Assembly (NCBI GenBank): GCA_964522805.1
Contig: CAZFWP010000073.1
Location: forward strand, 1 to 9,655
Direction of reading: 5' to 3'
Length of the DNA stretch: 9,655 nt
From: CAZBYL01 sp964522805
Lineage (GTDB): Bacteria > Synergistota > Synergistia > Synergistales > Synergistaceae
Within the stretch, counting starts at the first letter, position 1. The number at the start of each line of letters is the position of its first letter. Below the pieces are notes generated by a model. That model had not been told where the DNA came from and made no database searches. It worked only from the letters and a program-made list of their open reading frames with translations. Positions 1-6,945 of the stretch are shown in pieces. Both the position numbers and the translations under genes were made by a program.

Positions 1-107
1 GCCATTTGCTCTCTGCTACCAAGGCGTAAAGTAGTTCATTTTTTTACTTATCAAATATATGCCACTTTCACCACATCACTTTTAAGTATCTCAAATAGGT
101 AATGTTT

Positions 108-166
108 CTCTCTCCGAGGGTTCTCCTGCGGGTTGCTCCGTCCGCACAGAGAGCCCATTTTTATTT
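108..166 (+). terminator. Possible branched terminator or structured RNA
   Basis: CTCTCT (108-113) pairs with AGAGAG (148-153). Inside, GAG/CTC (116-118/123-125) and TGCGG/CCGCA (127-131/142-146) can form two smaller hairpins, and a T-rich tract (157-166) follows on the plus strand. This could end transcription of a plus-strand gene entering from the left. TGCTCCGT (134-141) is also the exact reverse complement of 189-196, so an alternative fold exists. I recognise no known riboswitch class in it. Confidence 0.35.
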
Positions 167-218
167 GCGGCGCCGCGCAGCCTAAGGCACGGAGCAGAAT
201 TTTGCTTGGGTGATTGGG

Positions 219-261
219 GATAAAAATAGAGGTCTGACGTTATTAAATGCACGCCAGGCCT
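219..261 (-). terminator. Terminator of the lemA/DUF2207 operon
   Basis: On the minus strand an 11-position stem (arms 251-261 and 230-240, one mismatch and one G-U pair) with a 10-base loop is followed at once by CTATTTTTATC (219-229). It lies about 85 bases after the DUF2207 stop codon. The plus-strand side is also T-rich (261-272), so it may act weakly in both directions. Confidence 0.65.
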
Positions 262-345
262 TTGTTGTTTTGCGTGTTTTTGTCCGCACCGTTCTTGACA
301 AAGCATGGCTTCAAAAGTCGCCTGCATGTCTTGGGCGTTGTTTTA

Positions 346-2262
346 TTACCAGCCTGAGCTGCCGCCACCGCCGCCGCCGCCGCCGGAAAAGCCTCCGCCT
401 CCAAAGCCGGACCCTGAACCGGGAGCCGATAAGGTGGTTTGAGAGGGCAGGCTGCTGGTGATGCTGTTCGATATATCGGAGGAGAAGGAGTTAAGCCCGC
501 CGGCATACATAAATATGTAAGGGTTGGGCCCCACATACCATGTTGGCTGGTATTGCGCTTTTTCCAGGATTTTTTCAAATCTGTTGCCCCATGTTTCGGC
601 TGTATCTAACGCCAGTGCGTAAGGCATAAGTTTTTCAAAAAGCTCCGGCGTCTCTTCCGGAGGGTTGAACATTTCCAGCCGTTCTTTCTCTGCTGTTTTC
701 ATATAGAGAGCCAGCCCTTCAGCATCGCTCAATGCTGTGACACCTTTTGCTGTCCGCGAAGCAATCAGCGGTTTGGCTGCGAAAAGTATCATCGCCGCTG
801 CTGCGAAAAATATATAGACTAGCTGCAATTCTTTCCAGTCAGATGTGAACATGTAGATAAAAAAGGTGATTACCGCAAGTGAAGGAAGCATTTTAAAAAT
901 AAACGATTTCAGCTTCTGCCATGTTGTATTGGCTGTTTTGGTGCGGACAAAGAGGCTGCTCAAGAGCACAGCACCGCCAATAAACAAACAGAACAAGGCA
1001 TTTTCTTCAAAGTAATCTCCTGAAAAAGGATACAAAGCGGTAACACCCAAAAGGTAAATTATCACTCCTGCGGCAATAACTCCTGTGTTAGCCCTGTAAA
1101 ACTCCCTGCGATATTTTTTTAAATTCCTGTCGAGGCTTGACATCGCTGCGGATATGCGTGTGTTGTTTTCGCTGTGCAGTTGCAGAGTGTCGGCTGTGCC
1201 GGGGAATATCTTCATCATTAAAGCGTCCTCTTCGGGGCGCAGCTGCCTGTTTTCTTCCTTAAGCCTATGAAGAGCATAAGTCGATTTTCCCCTACCAAAG
1301 AGAGTTGATTCCCCCTCTGTCTCTTCAATGCTCAAAGAGCCTTTTACTGCGAGATTCAGAATGGCGGCCGTAAAGGAGGTGTTATCCGCCATCAGGTCTC
1401 GAGCGAAGCGCATATAGGCGGGAGATTCTCCGTTGGGTGGAGAGAAGATAGGAATAACTGCCCTTTGTGCCGAATCTGTTCCCCATTTTTTACGGGCGTA
1501 AAACAGCCAGCAGCCCATGAGGAAAAAGGTTCCCGCTCCAACGGCAGCCTGTTTGCCTCTATCTTCGGGTACAGGCGGAGGAGGCGGCGTCACTAAGCCT
1601 TTGGGCCATGTGTAGACTACGCTGAGGTTCTCTCCGCTCTGTAGCGTTTTCGTGGTGGAAACCTTGCCCTTAATGCCAAGTTTAGCGTCCGATTTGTCGC
1701 CTTTTTCTCCATAAGCGCCTACATACCACTCGATGGAGTTGAACCCCTCGCCGAAATCCTTGCCGGGCAGGGCCACCTTACAGGATGCGCTTGCTATGGG
1801 GAAGGTGTTTTGCGTGCCGGTTACGTTCCAATAAAGTTCGTCATATTTTTCGTAGAACCCCAGCTGCCTGTCACTAAGGTAATTTATCGTAAAGGTATGA
1901 AGTCCTGGTGAGATAATAATGTCCTTGTCGCCTATTGTTACCACCTTGTATCTTCCATCTGAATCAACACGCCAATTGACTTTTCTGCCGTCAAGCAGAA
2001 CATCGATGACGTCAAATCCGACGTATACGGAATTTCCCTCTTCGTTTGTGTACTCTACAGGAAAAGCGCGCTTGATGCCGCGTTTGATATTGATGTTTTC
2101 CACATTCGCAGTAATATTTTCTGTGACATTGATGGAGCTGTCCTCGTTAATTTTTATTATGACATCAAAATTTTTGTAGTACTCCAGAGCATGCGCAGAT
2201 GAAACCTGGAGGATTAAGAGAATGAATGCGGCGATAAATATTCTCAAAGGAGAATGTCTCAT
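346..2262 (-). CDS. DUF2207 family membrane protein with Gly-rich tail
   Basis: A 638-residue protein of the DUF2207 family, whose biochemical function is unknown. Residues 1-25 look like a signal peptide ending ...SSAHA. An extracytoplasmic beta-rich domain follows (about 26-225) with the family-like segments RGIKRAFP (61-68) and YWNVTG (144-149), then a five-proline linker (226-230). Hydrophobic segments lie near 242-256, 394-412, 422-440, 459-472 and 480-500. The cytoplasmic part carries EGLALYMKTAEKERLE (515-530), usual for the family. The protein ends in a glycine/serine tail, GGGGFSGGGGGGGGSSGW. The start is firm: AGGAGG (2269-2274) sits 6 bases before ATG. It is the second gene of a two-gene operon after lemA, a pairing seen often. 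Length is normal and I see no break. The role is probably envelope-related, by inference only. Confidence 0.92.
   Translation of the reverse strand: MRHSPLRIFIAAFILLILQVSSAHALEYYKNFDVIIKINEDSSINVTENITANVENINIKRGIKRAFPVEYTNEEGNSVYVGFDVIDVLLDGRKVNWRVDSDGRYKVVTIGDKDIIISPGLHTFTINYLSDRQLGFYEKYDELYWNVTGTQNTFPIASASCKVALPGKDFGEGFNSIEWYVGAYGEKGDKSDAKLGIKGKVSTTKTLQSGENLSVVYTWPKGLVTPPPPPVPEDRGKQAAVGAGTFFLMGCWLFYARKKWGTDSAQRAVIPIFSPPNGESPAYMRFARDLMADNTSFTAAILNLAVKGSLSIEETEGESTLFGRGKSTYALHRLKEENRQLRPEEDALMMKIFPGTADTLQLHSENNTRISAAMSSLDRNLKKYRREFYRANTGVIAAGVIIYLLGVTALYPFSGDYFEENALFCLFIGGAVLLSSLFVRTKTANTTWQKLKSFIFKMLPSLAVITFFIYMFTSDWKELQLVYIFFAAAAMILFAAKPLIASRTAKGVTALSDAEGLALYMKTAEKERLEMFNPPEETPELFEKLMPYALALDTAETWGNRFEKILEKAQYQPTWYVGPNPYIFMYAGGLNSFSSDISNSITSSLPSQTTLSAPGSGSGFGGGGFSGGGGGGGGSSGW
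361..386. repeat. CCG-type triplet repeat coding polyglycine
   Basis: A short run of GCC/CCG triplets within the 3' end of the DUF2207 gene, read as GGC codons on the minus strand. It codes the glycine tail. Gain or loss of units would keep the frame, so it could vary tail length without breaking the gene. Confidence 0.7.
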
Positions 2263-2281
2263 GCAGAACCTCCTGAAAACA

Positions 2282-2306
2282 GGCGCCGTTATATGGGTAC
2301 GGCGCC
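2282..2306 (-). other. Intercistronic hairpin between lemA and DUF2207 gene
   Basis: GGCGCCGT (2282-2289) and ACGGCGCC (2299-2306) form a perfect 8-base-pair stem with a 9-base loop in the 62-base gap between the two genes. No strong U-run follows on the minus strand, so it is more likely an mRNA processing or stability element, or a weak attenuator, than a full terminator. Confidence 0.5.
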
Positions 2307-2324
2307 CGTTAATGATGCACTTAT

Positions 2325-2882
2325 TTAGAAAGATACTTTAGGTGTTTGTTTCGCCTCTTCTTCAACTTGGAAGAAGGTGGCCTCTTTAAATCCGAAAGAG
2401 CGTGCTATCAAGACAGCGGGGAATTTCTGAATGCCGTTGTTAAGATTGCGCACTGTGCCGTTGTAGTAGCGGCGTGCCATTTGCAGATCATTTTCAATAT
2501 TGGCCAGCTGTTCCTGAAGCTGTAAAAAATTGGTGTTCGCCTTGAGGTCGGGATAGCTCTCTGCTACGGCGAAAAGCGTCCTTAAAGTACCTGTAAGCAT
2601 GTTTTCTGCCTGCAGTCTGGCTTCCGTGTCGCTTCCTGCGTTTGTCACTGCTGTGCGCGCTTCGGTAACGTTTTGCAGCGTCTCTTTTTCGTGAGCAGCG
2701 TAGCCTTTGACTGTTTCCACCAAATTAGGTATCAGGTCAAAGCGTCTTTTTAACTGTACGTCGATGCCGCTCCAGCCTTCCTGCATCATGTTGCGAAGAT
2801 TTACTAACCCGTTGTAGGTCATCATTAGCCAGCCGCCTATTACAACTACTATGCCGATAACAATTATCATTGCTGTTGACAT
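2325..2882 (-). CDS. lemA: LemA family protein
   Basis: A 185-residue LemA-family protein, the usual size. Residues 4-22 form one N-terminal membrane helix without a cleavable signal. The family block follows: YNGLVNLRN (23-31), then a tryptophan (37) and the stretch IDVQLKRRFDLIPNLVETVK (40-59), leading into the antiparallel helical bundle known from LemA structures. The molecular role of LemA is unsettled; it is typically an inner-membrane anchored protein, and its neighbours are usually TPM-domain (YgcG-like), DUF2207 or M48 peptidase genes. Here it leads an operon with DUF2207. AAGGGGG (2893-2899) lies 10 bases before ATG. A TATAAT sequence (minus strand, 2927-2932) gives a plausible -10, but its -35 is poor. 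Confidence 0.95.
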   Translation of the reverse strand: MSTAMIIVIGIVVVIGGWLMMTYNGLVNLRNMMQEGWSGIDVQLKRRFDLIPNLVETVKGYAAHEKETLQNVTEARTAVTNAGSDTEARLQAENMLTGTLRTLFAVAESYPDLKANTNFLQLQEQLANIENDLQMARRYYNGTVRNLNNGIQKFPAVLIARSFGFKEATFFQVEEEAKQTPKVSF

Positions 2883-2926
2883 TAACTTTTGTCCCCCTTG
2901 GAGTGATAGGTCTTGTTGTTTTCCTG

Positions 2927-2932
2927 ATTATA
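2927..2932 (-). promoter_or_regulatory. -10-like TATAAT upstream of lemA
   Basis: A consensus TATAAT on the minus strand, placing transcription start near 2920 with a leader of about 38 bases that includes the lemA ribosome binding site. No good -35 is found 16-18 bases upstream; a TTGACT is present but only 8 bases away, too close to pair with it. Confidence 0.35.
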
Positions 2933-3017
2933 CTTCCTCGAGTCAATTCCTGTGGTATCATTTATACGGATTTATATTGGTTTAAAGTAGGAAGTTTTTA
3001 GAATAGGAGGTTTGCTT

Positions 3018-3302
3018 ATGATAGTAACATTGCAGGATCCGATGAGGCAGGTGCGAACAGCGAAGGTCGGTTTCAGCTGGACGGTATTTTTCTTTGGTTT
3101 CTTCGTGCCGATATGCAGGGGGGATTTCAAGTGGACAGTGATAATGTTTATCGCCAGTGTCTGCACGGTCTGGCTGGCTAACTTGGTGCTCTGCTTTACA
3201 TACAACGGCACATATATCAGAGGACTGCTGGAGAAAGGGTACTACCCCACAGATGACTATTCGAAAAACATTTTGATATCAAAGGGATTTATTGCCCGCT
3301 GA
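3018..3302 (+). CDS. Small membrane protein with GFSW/RGD.KW motifs
   Basis: A 94-residue protein. Visible parts: a short polar N-terminus, KVGFSW (16-21) running into a hydrophobic stretch FFFGFFVP, then RGDFKW (34-39), a second hydrophobic helix (about 40-62), and a polar C-terminal segment with YNGTYIRGLLEKGYYP (62-77). The pattern resembles small membrane proteins of the DUF2628-like type, where a GFSW-FFG-RGD-KW signature precedes one or two helices and a tail reading roughly YN..YI..LLEKGY.P. That match is from memory. Function is unknown. The start is fixed by AGGAGG (3005-3010), 7 bases before ATG 3018; the in-frame TTG at 3012 is one base from the site and cannot be used. It stands alone, divergent from lemA and convergent with the desulfurase-like gene. 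Confidence 0.85.
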   Translation: MIVTLQDPMRQVRTAKVGFSWTVFFFGFFVPICRGDFKWTVIMFIASVCTVWLANLVLCFTYNGTYIRGLLEKGYYPTDDYSKNILISKGFIAR

Positions 3303-3316
3303 AGATAGCGCTGAAA

Positions 3317-3346
3317 AAAGAGGAGAACCCAGGGGTTCTCCTCTTT
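3317..3346. terminator. Bidirectional intrinsic terminator
   Basis: AAAGAGGAGAACC (3317-3329) and GGTTCTCCTCTTT (3334-3346) make a perfect 13-base-pair stem around a 4-base loop, between the convergent stop codons at 3302 and 3381. On the minus strand the hairpin runs into six consecutive T residues (A-run 3314-3319), so it ends the yedF/desulfurase operon well; on the plus strand the T-run is three bases, within the stem. Confidence 0.88.
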
Positions 3347-3380
3347 AACTTATATGCGGATAATATCGGTAAGCTGATGC

Positions 3381-4541
3381 TTATTCCGCGGCTAAGGCTC
3401 TGACCGCTTCGATAACAGCGTCGATCTCTTCTTCTGTGTTGAAATATCCCGGTGATAAACGCAGTGCGCCCTCGGGGAAGCTTCCCAGTGTTCTGTGAGC
3501 CAGCGGTGCGCAATGTAGGCCGGGGCGTGTTTCGATGCCGTACCTGTCGGAAAGATTCATCGCCAGTACGGCGTTGTCCTTACCGTTGATGTTGACGGAA
3601 TAGACAGGTAGGCGCGGATCATTCTCCTGGGGACCGATGATTCTCAGGCCACTAATGGTGCGAAGCCCGGCCTCCAATCTATCTCCGAGAAATTTTTCTC
3701 TGCTGTGTATATTTGAGATACCAATCTTTTTAATCCATTCAAGAGCCGCCAGTAAACCGGCGATGCCCGGCAGATTAGGAGTTCCCGACTCAAATTTGTC
3801 CGGCATCTGCTGCGGCTGATGCTCATCATGGGAGAGGCTGCCTGTGCCGCCCTCAATAAAGCATGAGCAGCGCTCTGCGAAATCAGGTTTCCAGACGATG
3901 CCGCCGGTTCCCTGAGGGCCAAAAAGACCTTTGTGTCCGGTAAAACATAACGCGGCTAATCCGAGTCTTTCCGTATCCAGAGGAACAATGCCTGCTGTCT
4001 GGGCACAGTCAACCACCAGCGGTACGGAGTGGGCAGAGCATATTTCCGCTGCCGCGGCAAGGTCCTGTAATGAGCCGGAGACGTTGCTGCAATGTGAGAG
4101 TATTACCAAGTCTGCTCTTTCTGCCAGTGCTTTGCAAAGAGAGTTTGGGTCAAGGTAGCCGCGAAGGCTGCATTGCATTACCTCAACGCGGACGCCTGTC
4201 GCTTCCGCAGATCGCAGCGGTCGGACAACGGCGTTATGTTCCATTGAAGAGGTAATGACTCTCATTCCCGGTTTTAAAATTCCCTTAAGAATGATATTGA
4301 TAGATTCAGTAATATTGGCGGTAAGCGAAATGTATTTCGCACTGCGCTTTTCATAACCGCCCAACATATCGGCGAGAGCCTTTCTGCATGTGTAGACGCT
4401 GTCTAGCGTCTCGATATCGCGTTCGGAGGCGGAGCCTCTTGATAGATTAGCTCCGCTTTGTGTCATGAAATTATATACTGCCTCTGCTACAGGTTCGGGC
4501 TTTGGCCAGGTTGTTGCGGCGTTATTAAGATAAATTGACAT
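3381..4541 (-). CDS. Cysteine desulfurase-family aminotransferase class V
   Basis: A 386-residue PLP enzyme of the class V aminotransferase/cysteine desulfurase group, closest in pattern to the family typified by EF2568 (TIGR01977). Seen: N-terminal IYLNNAATTWPKP, a His that can stack on PLP (H102), D178 and Q181 contacting the cofactor, Schiff-base lysine K204 in TGHKGLFGPQGTGG, and the likely sulfur-accepting cysteine near 344 in PGLHCAPLAH. The family removes sulfur or selenium from cysteine or selenocysteine as a persulfide or selenide; the real substrate here is not shown by sequence. The start at 4541 matches the family N-terminus and lies 4 bases after the yedF stop; an upstream ATG at 4598 would add 19 residues overlapping yedF. 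The ribosome binding site is weak, suggesting translation coupled to yedF. Confidence 0.88.
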   Translation of the reverse strand: MSIYLNNAATTWPKPEPVAEAVYNFMTQSGANLSRGSASERDIETLDSVYTCRKALADMLGGYEKRSAKYISLTANITESINIILKGILKPGMRVITSSMEHNAVVRPLRSAEATGVRVEVMQCSLRGYLDPNSLCKALAERADLVILSHCSNVSGSLQDLAAAAEICSAHSVPLVVDCAQTAGIVPLDTERLGLAALCFTGHKGLFGPQGTGGIVWKPDFAERCSCFIEGGTGSLSHDEHQPQQMPDKFESGTPNLPGIAGLLAALEWIKKIGISNIHSREKFLGDRLEAGLRTISGLRIIGPQENDPRLPVYSVNINGKDNAVLAMNLSDRYGIETRPGLHCAPLAHRTLGSFPEGALRLSPGYFNTEEEIDAVIEAVRALAAE

Positions 4542-4545
4542 TGTC

Positions 4546-5124
4546 TTAGCCGAGTACGATTGGTTTTGCTGCTCCGAAAACGGCTTCGGTGATTTCAAAC
4601 ATGTTGGATATCACGCCAACTTTGATATCTTCCGTGACGCCGAAATGTTTCGTGCATGTTCCGCATACGAGAATCTTCACTCCCTTGTCTGAAAGTTCCT
4701 TAAGATAGTCAAGTGAGGAAGAGTCGCCGATGGCCATCATCACTGCGTCGTTCATCAAGGCCACCGCTTCCGGTGCGATATCTCTTTGCACTAACGTGCC
4801 CAGGTATGATTTCATCAAGACTTCGCCTAGCCCGCCTGATGCGGCACCTATTTTATCGGAGGTAAAAAGCAGTGAGTAGCTGTCGGTTTTACGAATGTAT
4901 TCTTTTCCTTTATCTGCAAGGATGCCCTCAATAACAAAGTCCGTACCGTCTGACCTGCTGCTAACGCTGTAGCCTTGCCCTTCAAGGAATCTTGTTACAT
5001 TGGCCGCCGCTATTTCGTTGTCGACTGTTACAGAAAGCTCCGCGCAGCCCTTGTCAACGCACTCTTTTGTCTTTATTACCGGTTGGGGGCAGTCAAGACC
5101 CCTTGCATCAATGATTGTTGTCAT
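4546..5124 (-). CDS. yedF: Sulfurtransferase-like selenium metabolism protein YedF
   Basis: A 192-residue two-domain protein. Residues 1-75 form a TusA/SirA-like domain with the GLDCPQP motif (active cysteine C12). Residues about 80-192 form a DsrE-like domain with VCGTCTKHFG (C154 and C157) near the C-terminus. This is the architecture of YedF (TIGR03527), which is found with selenium-utilisation genes and is thought to handle labile selenium; TusA domains otherwise carry persulfide sulfur. Start: AGGGAG (5135-5140) is 10 bases before ATG 5124, and the protein then begins right at the TusA fold (TTIIDARGLDCP); a longer frame to 5193 would read back through the hairpin at 5169-5197. It is followed 4 bases later by the desulfurase-like gene, a natural donor for its cysteines. 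No selD or selA is in the window. Confidence 0.9.
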   Translation of the reverse strand: MTTIIDARGLDCPQPVIKTKECVDKGCAELSVTVDNEIAAANVTRFLEGQGYSVSSRSDGTDFVIEGILADKGKEYIRKTDSYSLLFTSDKIGAASGGLGEVLMKSYLGTLVQRDIAPEAVALMNDAVMMAIGDSSSLDYLKELSDKGVKILVCGTCTKHFGVTEDIKVGVISNMFEITEAVFGAAKPIVLG

Positions 5125-5168
5125 AGCAGTAAATCTCCCTTTCGAAAATAATCGTTTTATCACAAAAC

Positions 5169-5197
5169 TAAGATGCGGAAAAATCTTCCGCATCTTA
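5169..5197 (-). terminator. Hairpin between HD-GYP-like gene and yedF
   Basis: TAAGATGCGGAA (5169-5180) and TTCCGCATCTTA (5186-5197) form a perfect 12-base-pair stem with a 5-base loop, just after the HD-GYP-like stop codon. On the minus strand it is followed by GTTTTG, a short T-run, so termination may be incomplete. I see no convincing promoter between it and yedF, so some read-through into yedF is likely. Confidence 0.7.
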
Positions 5198-5208
5198 AGC
5201 CTTAGTTT

Positions 5209-6873
5209 TTATTTCTTTTCGTGCTCTTGGAGGAACTTAATGAACTTCTCTGTAATCTGGGGGTCAAGCCTTGTTCCTGCCATTGAGCGAAGCTTATCTT
5301 CTATCTCCTGCTGCAGCGGAAGTTTGCGTCCCGGCCATGGGCGTGTAAGCTCATTCCAAGCGTCAACAACCGCAAATATTCTTGCCGCCACAGGTATAGC
5401 GCTTGCGGAGTAACCGTGAGGATATCCGCTGCCGTCCCAGTTTTCGTTCCATGAAAACGGTATTTGCGCAGCGGGGCGCAGCAGCTCAATTGATGACAGC
5501 ATGTCTTTGGCTATCAAGGGGTACTTGCGGTACTCGCGAAGTTCTTGAGCCGTCATCGGCGTTGTCTTCAGGCGCAGCGCGAAGGGGATGCCTATCAGAC
5601 CTATTCTGCTGAACAATGCTCCCAAGTATGCGTACATCTGTTCTTCTCTGCACAACCCTATAGCCTCACTGAGCTTACGTGTCATTATCGCGGCGCGCGG
5701 TATGCAATTCTTAAACTTATCGTCACCCGGAGTGAACGCTACAGCAATATCTTCCAAAGTTTTATAGCATAGGCGGTTGCCAGCTTCGGCGAATCTCTCA
5801 TAGACCATTAAGCTAAGGCTGTCCATCTGGTCTTTCTTGTCTCTTGAATAGTCTTTATAGGCGATGATATCGCTTATCACTCGCTGCAGGCTGGCTAGCT
5901 CGTCTTTGGTACTGTCAACTGTAATATTTTCTTTGCCGGTTTTCTCGTCACGGATATCTTCCGCTTCTTTTTGGAGTTTTGTCATTCTCTTATAGAAGAT
6001 TTGCTTGAAGATAAAGTCATAGATAACGCAAATCAACAATGAAAAGGCGGCCATAATCAGGAACAATTTTTGCAGGGTACTTTCCGCCTCGGTGGTGTCC
6101 TCTTTTTTAGATATTCCGTTTACCCAGAACGCAGGGGCGCCCATTTGGTCTCTCATAAGCATACTGCCGGTGACGGAACTGGCTTTCCCTTTGGCGACAT
6201 GTACTTTGGTCAGAGGGATGTTTTTGTTTTCCTTTTCTTTATCCGAAACCTCTTCAACAGAGAAAGTGAAATGTAAATTTCTGGAGATACCTTGAATCAT
6301 AGAGGGTCCAAGATTTTTGGTAGCGATAAGATAACCGACAGACGGACCGCTTTTGTCTGATTTTAAAATCGGTTTGATGCAAAAAAGGATTGGTGCCCCG
6401 CCCATCTCTGATATACCGCTGATGCCTTCGATATCGACGTTTTGGAGAAGTTTTTCATTGTTGGGGTCGTCAAAAATGGCGCGGAACTCGTTTTGCGGCG
6501 CTGATGGCAGCTCTTTGGGGCTGTAGTCTTTAAAAAGCCGCACGGAGTTGTCTTTGTCAACAAGGATTATTGAAGATATGCCGATGTCTGTTAATACGGC
6601 GCGGTTTAACGTGTTAGTGACGTAATGACTGTCTTTGTTGTGCATATAGTTCCATGTCACATCAGAGAATGCCCAGTTGCCGGCTATGGCTGATAGTGAT
6701 TGGGCTTCACCGTTAATTGAAACAACGGCTCTTGAGAGATTAAGCAGCATTCTCTCCCTGTCCGTTTTCTCCGCTGCTTGCCTGATGATGCCGGTAAAAG
6801 TAAAATCCAACAGCAAAAGCAATATGAGCATAACAATACCCAGTGCCATTTGATTTTTTCTGCGCAGTGTCAT
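5209..6873 (-). CDS. CHASE4-like sensor with degenerate HD-GYP domain
   Basis: A 554-residue membrane protein. A helix at about 9-30, an extracytoplasmic region (31-269) with a CHASE4-like stretch (about 50-120: GNWAFSDVTWNYM, then IILVDKDNSV), a second helix (270-289), a HAMP-like linker (290-345), then an HD-GYP-like domain (about 360-545). HD-GYP domains normally hydrolyse cyclic di-GMP with two or three metals. Here the signature residues are replaced: the HD pair is S422-R423, the usual K is L426, the next His is Y451, and the HH pair is W475-N476. Only D504 and the GYP segment WDGSGYP (479-485) remain. It is probably non-catalytic, acting as a binding or signalling module. The start is 6873, because AGGGGGG (6880-6886) lies 6 bases before it; an ATG-free extension to 6903 would begin almost at the predicted transcription start. 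Preceded by its own promoter, followed by a hairpin and yedF. Confidence 0.85.
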   Translation of the reverse strand: MTLRRKNQMALGIVMLILLLLLDFTFTGIIRQAAEKTDRERMLLNLSRAVVSINGEAQSLSAIAGNWAFSDVTWNYMHNKDSHYVTNTLNRAVLTDIGISSIILVDKDNSVRLFKDYSPKELPSAPQNEFRAIFDDPNNEKLLQNVDIEGISGISEMGGAPILFCIKPILKSDKSGPSVGYLIATKNLGPSMIQGISRNLHFTFSVEEVSDKEKENKNIPLTKVHVAKGKASSVTGSMLMRDQMGAPAFWVNGISKKEDTTEAESTLQKLFLIMAAFSLLICVIYDFIFKQIFYKRMTKLQKEAEDIRDEKTGKENITVDSTKDELASLQRVISDIIAYKDYSRDKKDQMDSLSLMVYERFAEAGNRLCYKTLEDIAVAFTPGDDKFKNCIPRAAIMTRKLSEAIGLCREEQMYAYLGALFSRIGLIGIPFALRLKTTPMTAQELREYRKYPLIAKDMLSSIELLRPAAQIPFSWNENWDGSGYPHGYSASAIPVAARIFAVVDAWNELTRPWPGRKLPLQQEIEDKLRSMAGTRLDPQITEKFIKFLQEHEKK

Positions 6874-6912
6874 GGACAACCCCCCTATAATCCTTGTTAC
6901 CATTTGTTATAT

Positions 6913-6921
6913 ATTGTAGCA
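6913..6921 (-). promoter_or_regulatory. Extended -10 promoter of HD-GYP-like gene
   Basis: Minus strand TGCTACAAT: a 5/6 -10 hexamer (TACAAT) with the extended TGn element. Transcription would begin near 6906, leaving a leader of about 33 bases with a strong ribosome binding site. The -35 region is weak, as is usual for extended -10 promoters. Two TTGTTA copies (plus strand, 6894-6899 and 6904-6909) lie one helical turn apart in the early transcribed region. Confidence 0.5.
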
Positions 6922-6945
6922 GATGTGAGTAAAAACAACAGGCAT

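Larger units (their letters stand above)
1..345. other. Non-coding region at the left edge
   Basis: I find no supportable gene here. The minus strand carries an open frame (91-327), but it runs through the terminator at 219-261 and has no ribosome binding site. On the plus strand one frame is open from base 2 to a TAG at 32-34; it could be the tail of a gene entering from the left, but ten codons are too few to identify. The rest holds a branched hairpin region (108-196), a perfect 10-base palindrome GCGGCGCCGC (167-176) and the terminator of the lemA/DUF2207 operon. Confidence 0.6.

Noticed and set aside
1..34. Possible C-terminal tail of a plus-strand gene ending at TAG 32-34
   Set aside because: Only ten codons are visible; nothing identifies them as coding.
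108..196. Known riboswitch (glycine, ykkC, THF or T-box type)
   Set aside because: None of the conserved core motifs of these classes is present on either strand.
91..327. Open frame of 78 codons on the minus strand
   Set aside because: It runs through the terminator hairpin at 219-261, has no ribosome binding site and resembles no known protein.
2941..2946. TTGACT on the minus strand as -35 for lemA
   Set aside because: It is only 8 bases from the TATAAT and no -10 lies 17 bases downstream.
4542..4598. 19-residue N-terminal extension of the desulfurase-like enzyme
   Set aside because: It overlaps the end of yedF, and the family normally begins directly at the IYLNNAATT segment.
6874..6903. 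Longer N-terminus for the HD-GYP-like protein
   Set aside because: The start would fall next to the predicted transcription start and lacks a ribosome site, whereas ATG 6873 has AGGGGGG 6 bases upstream.
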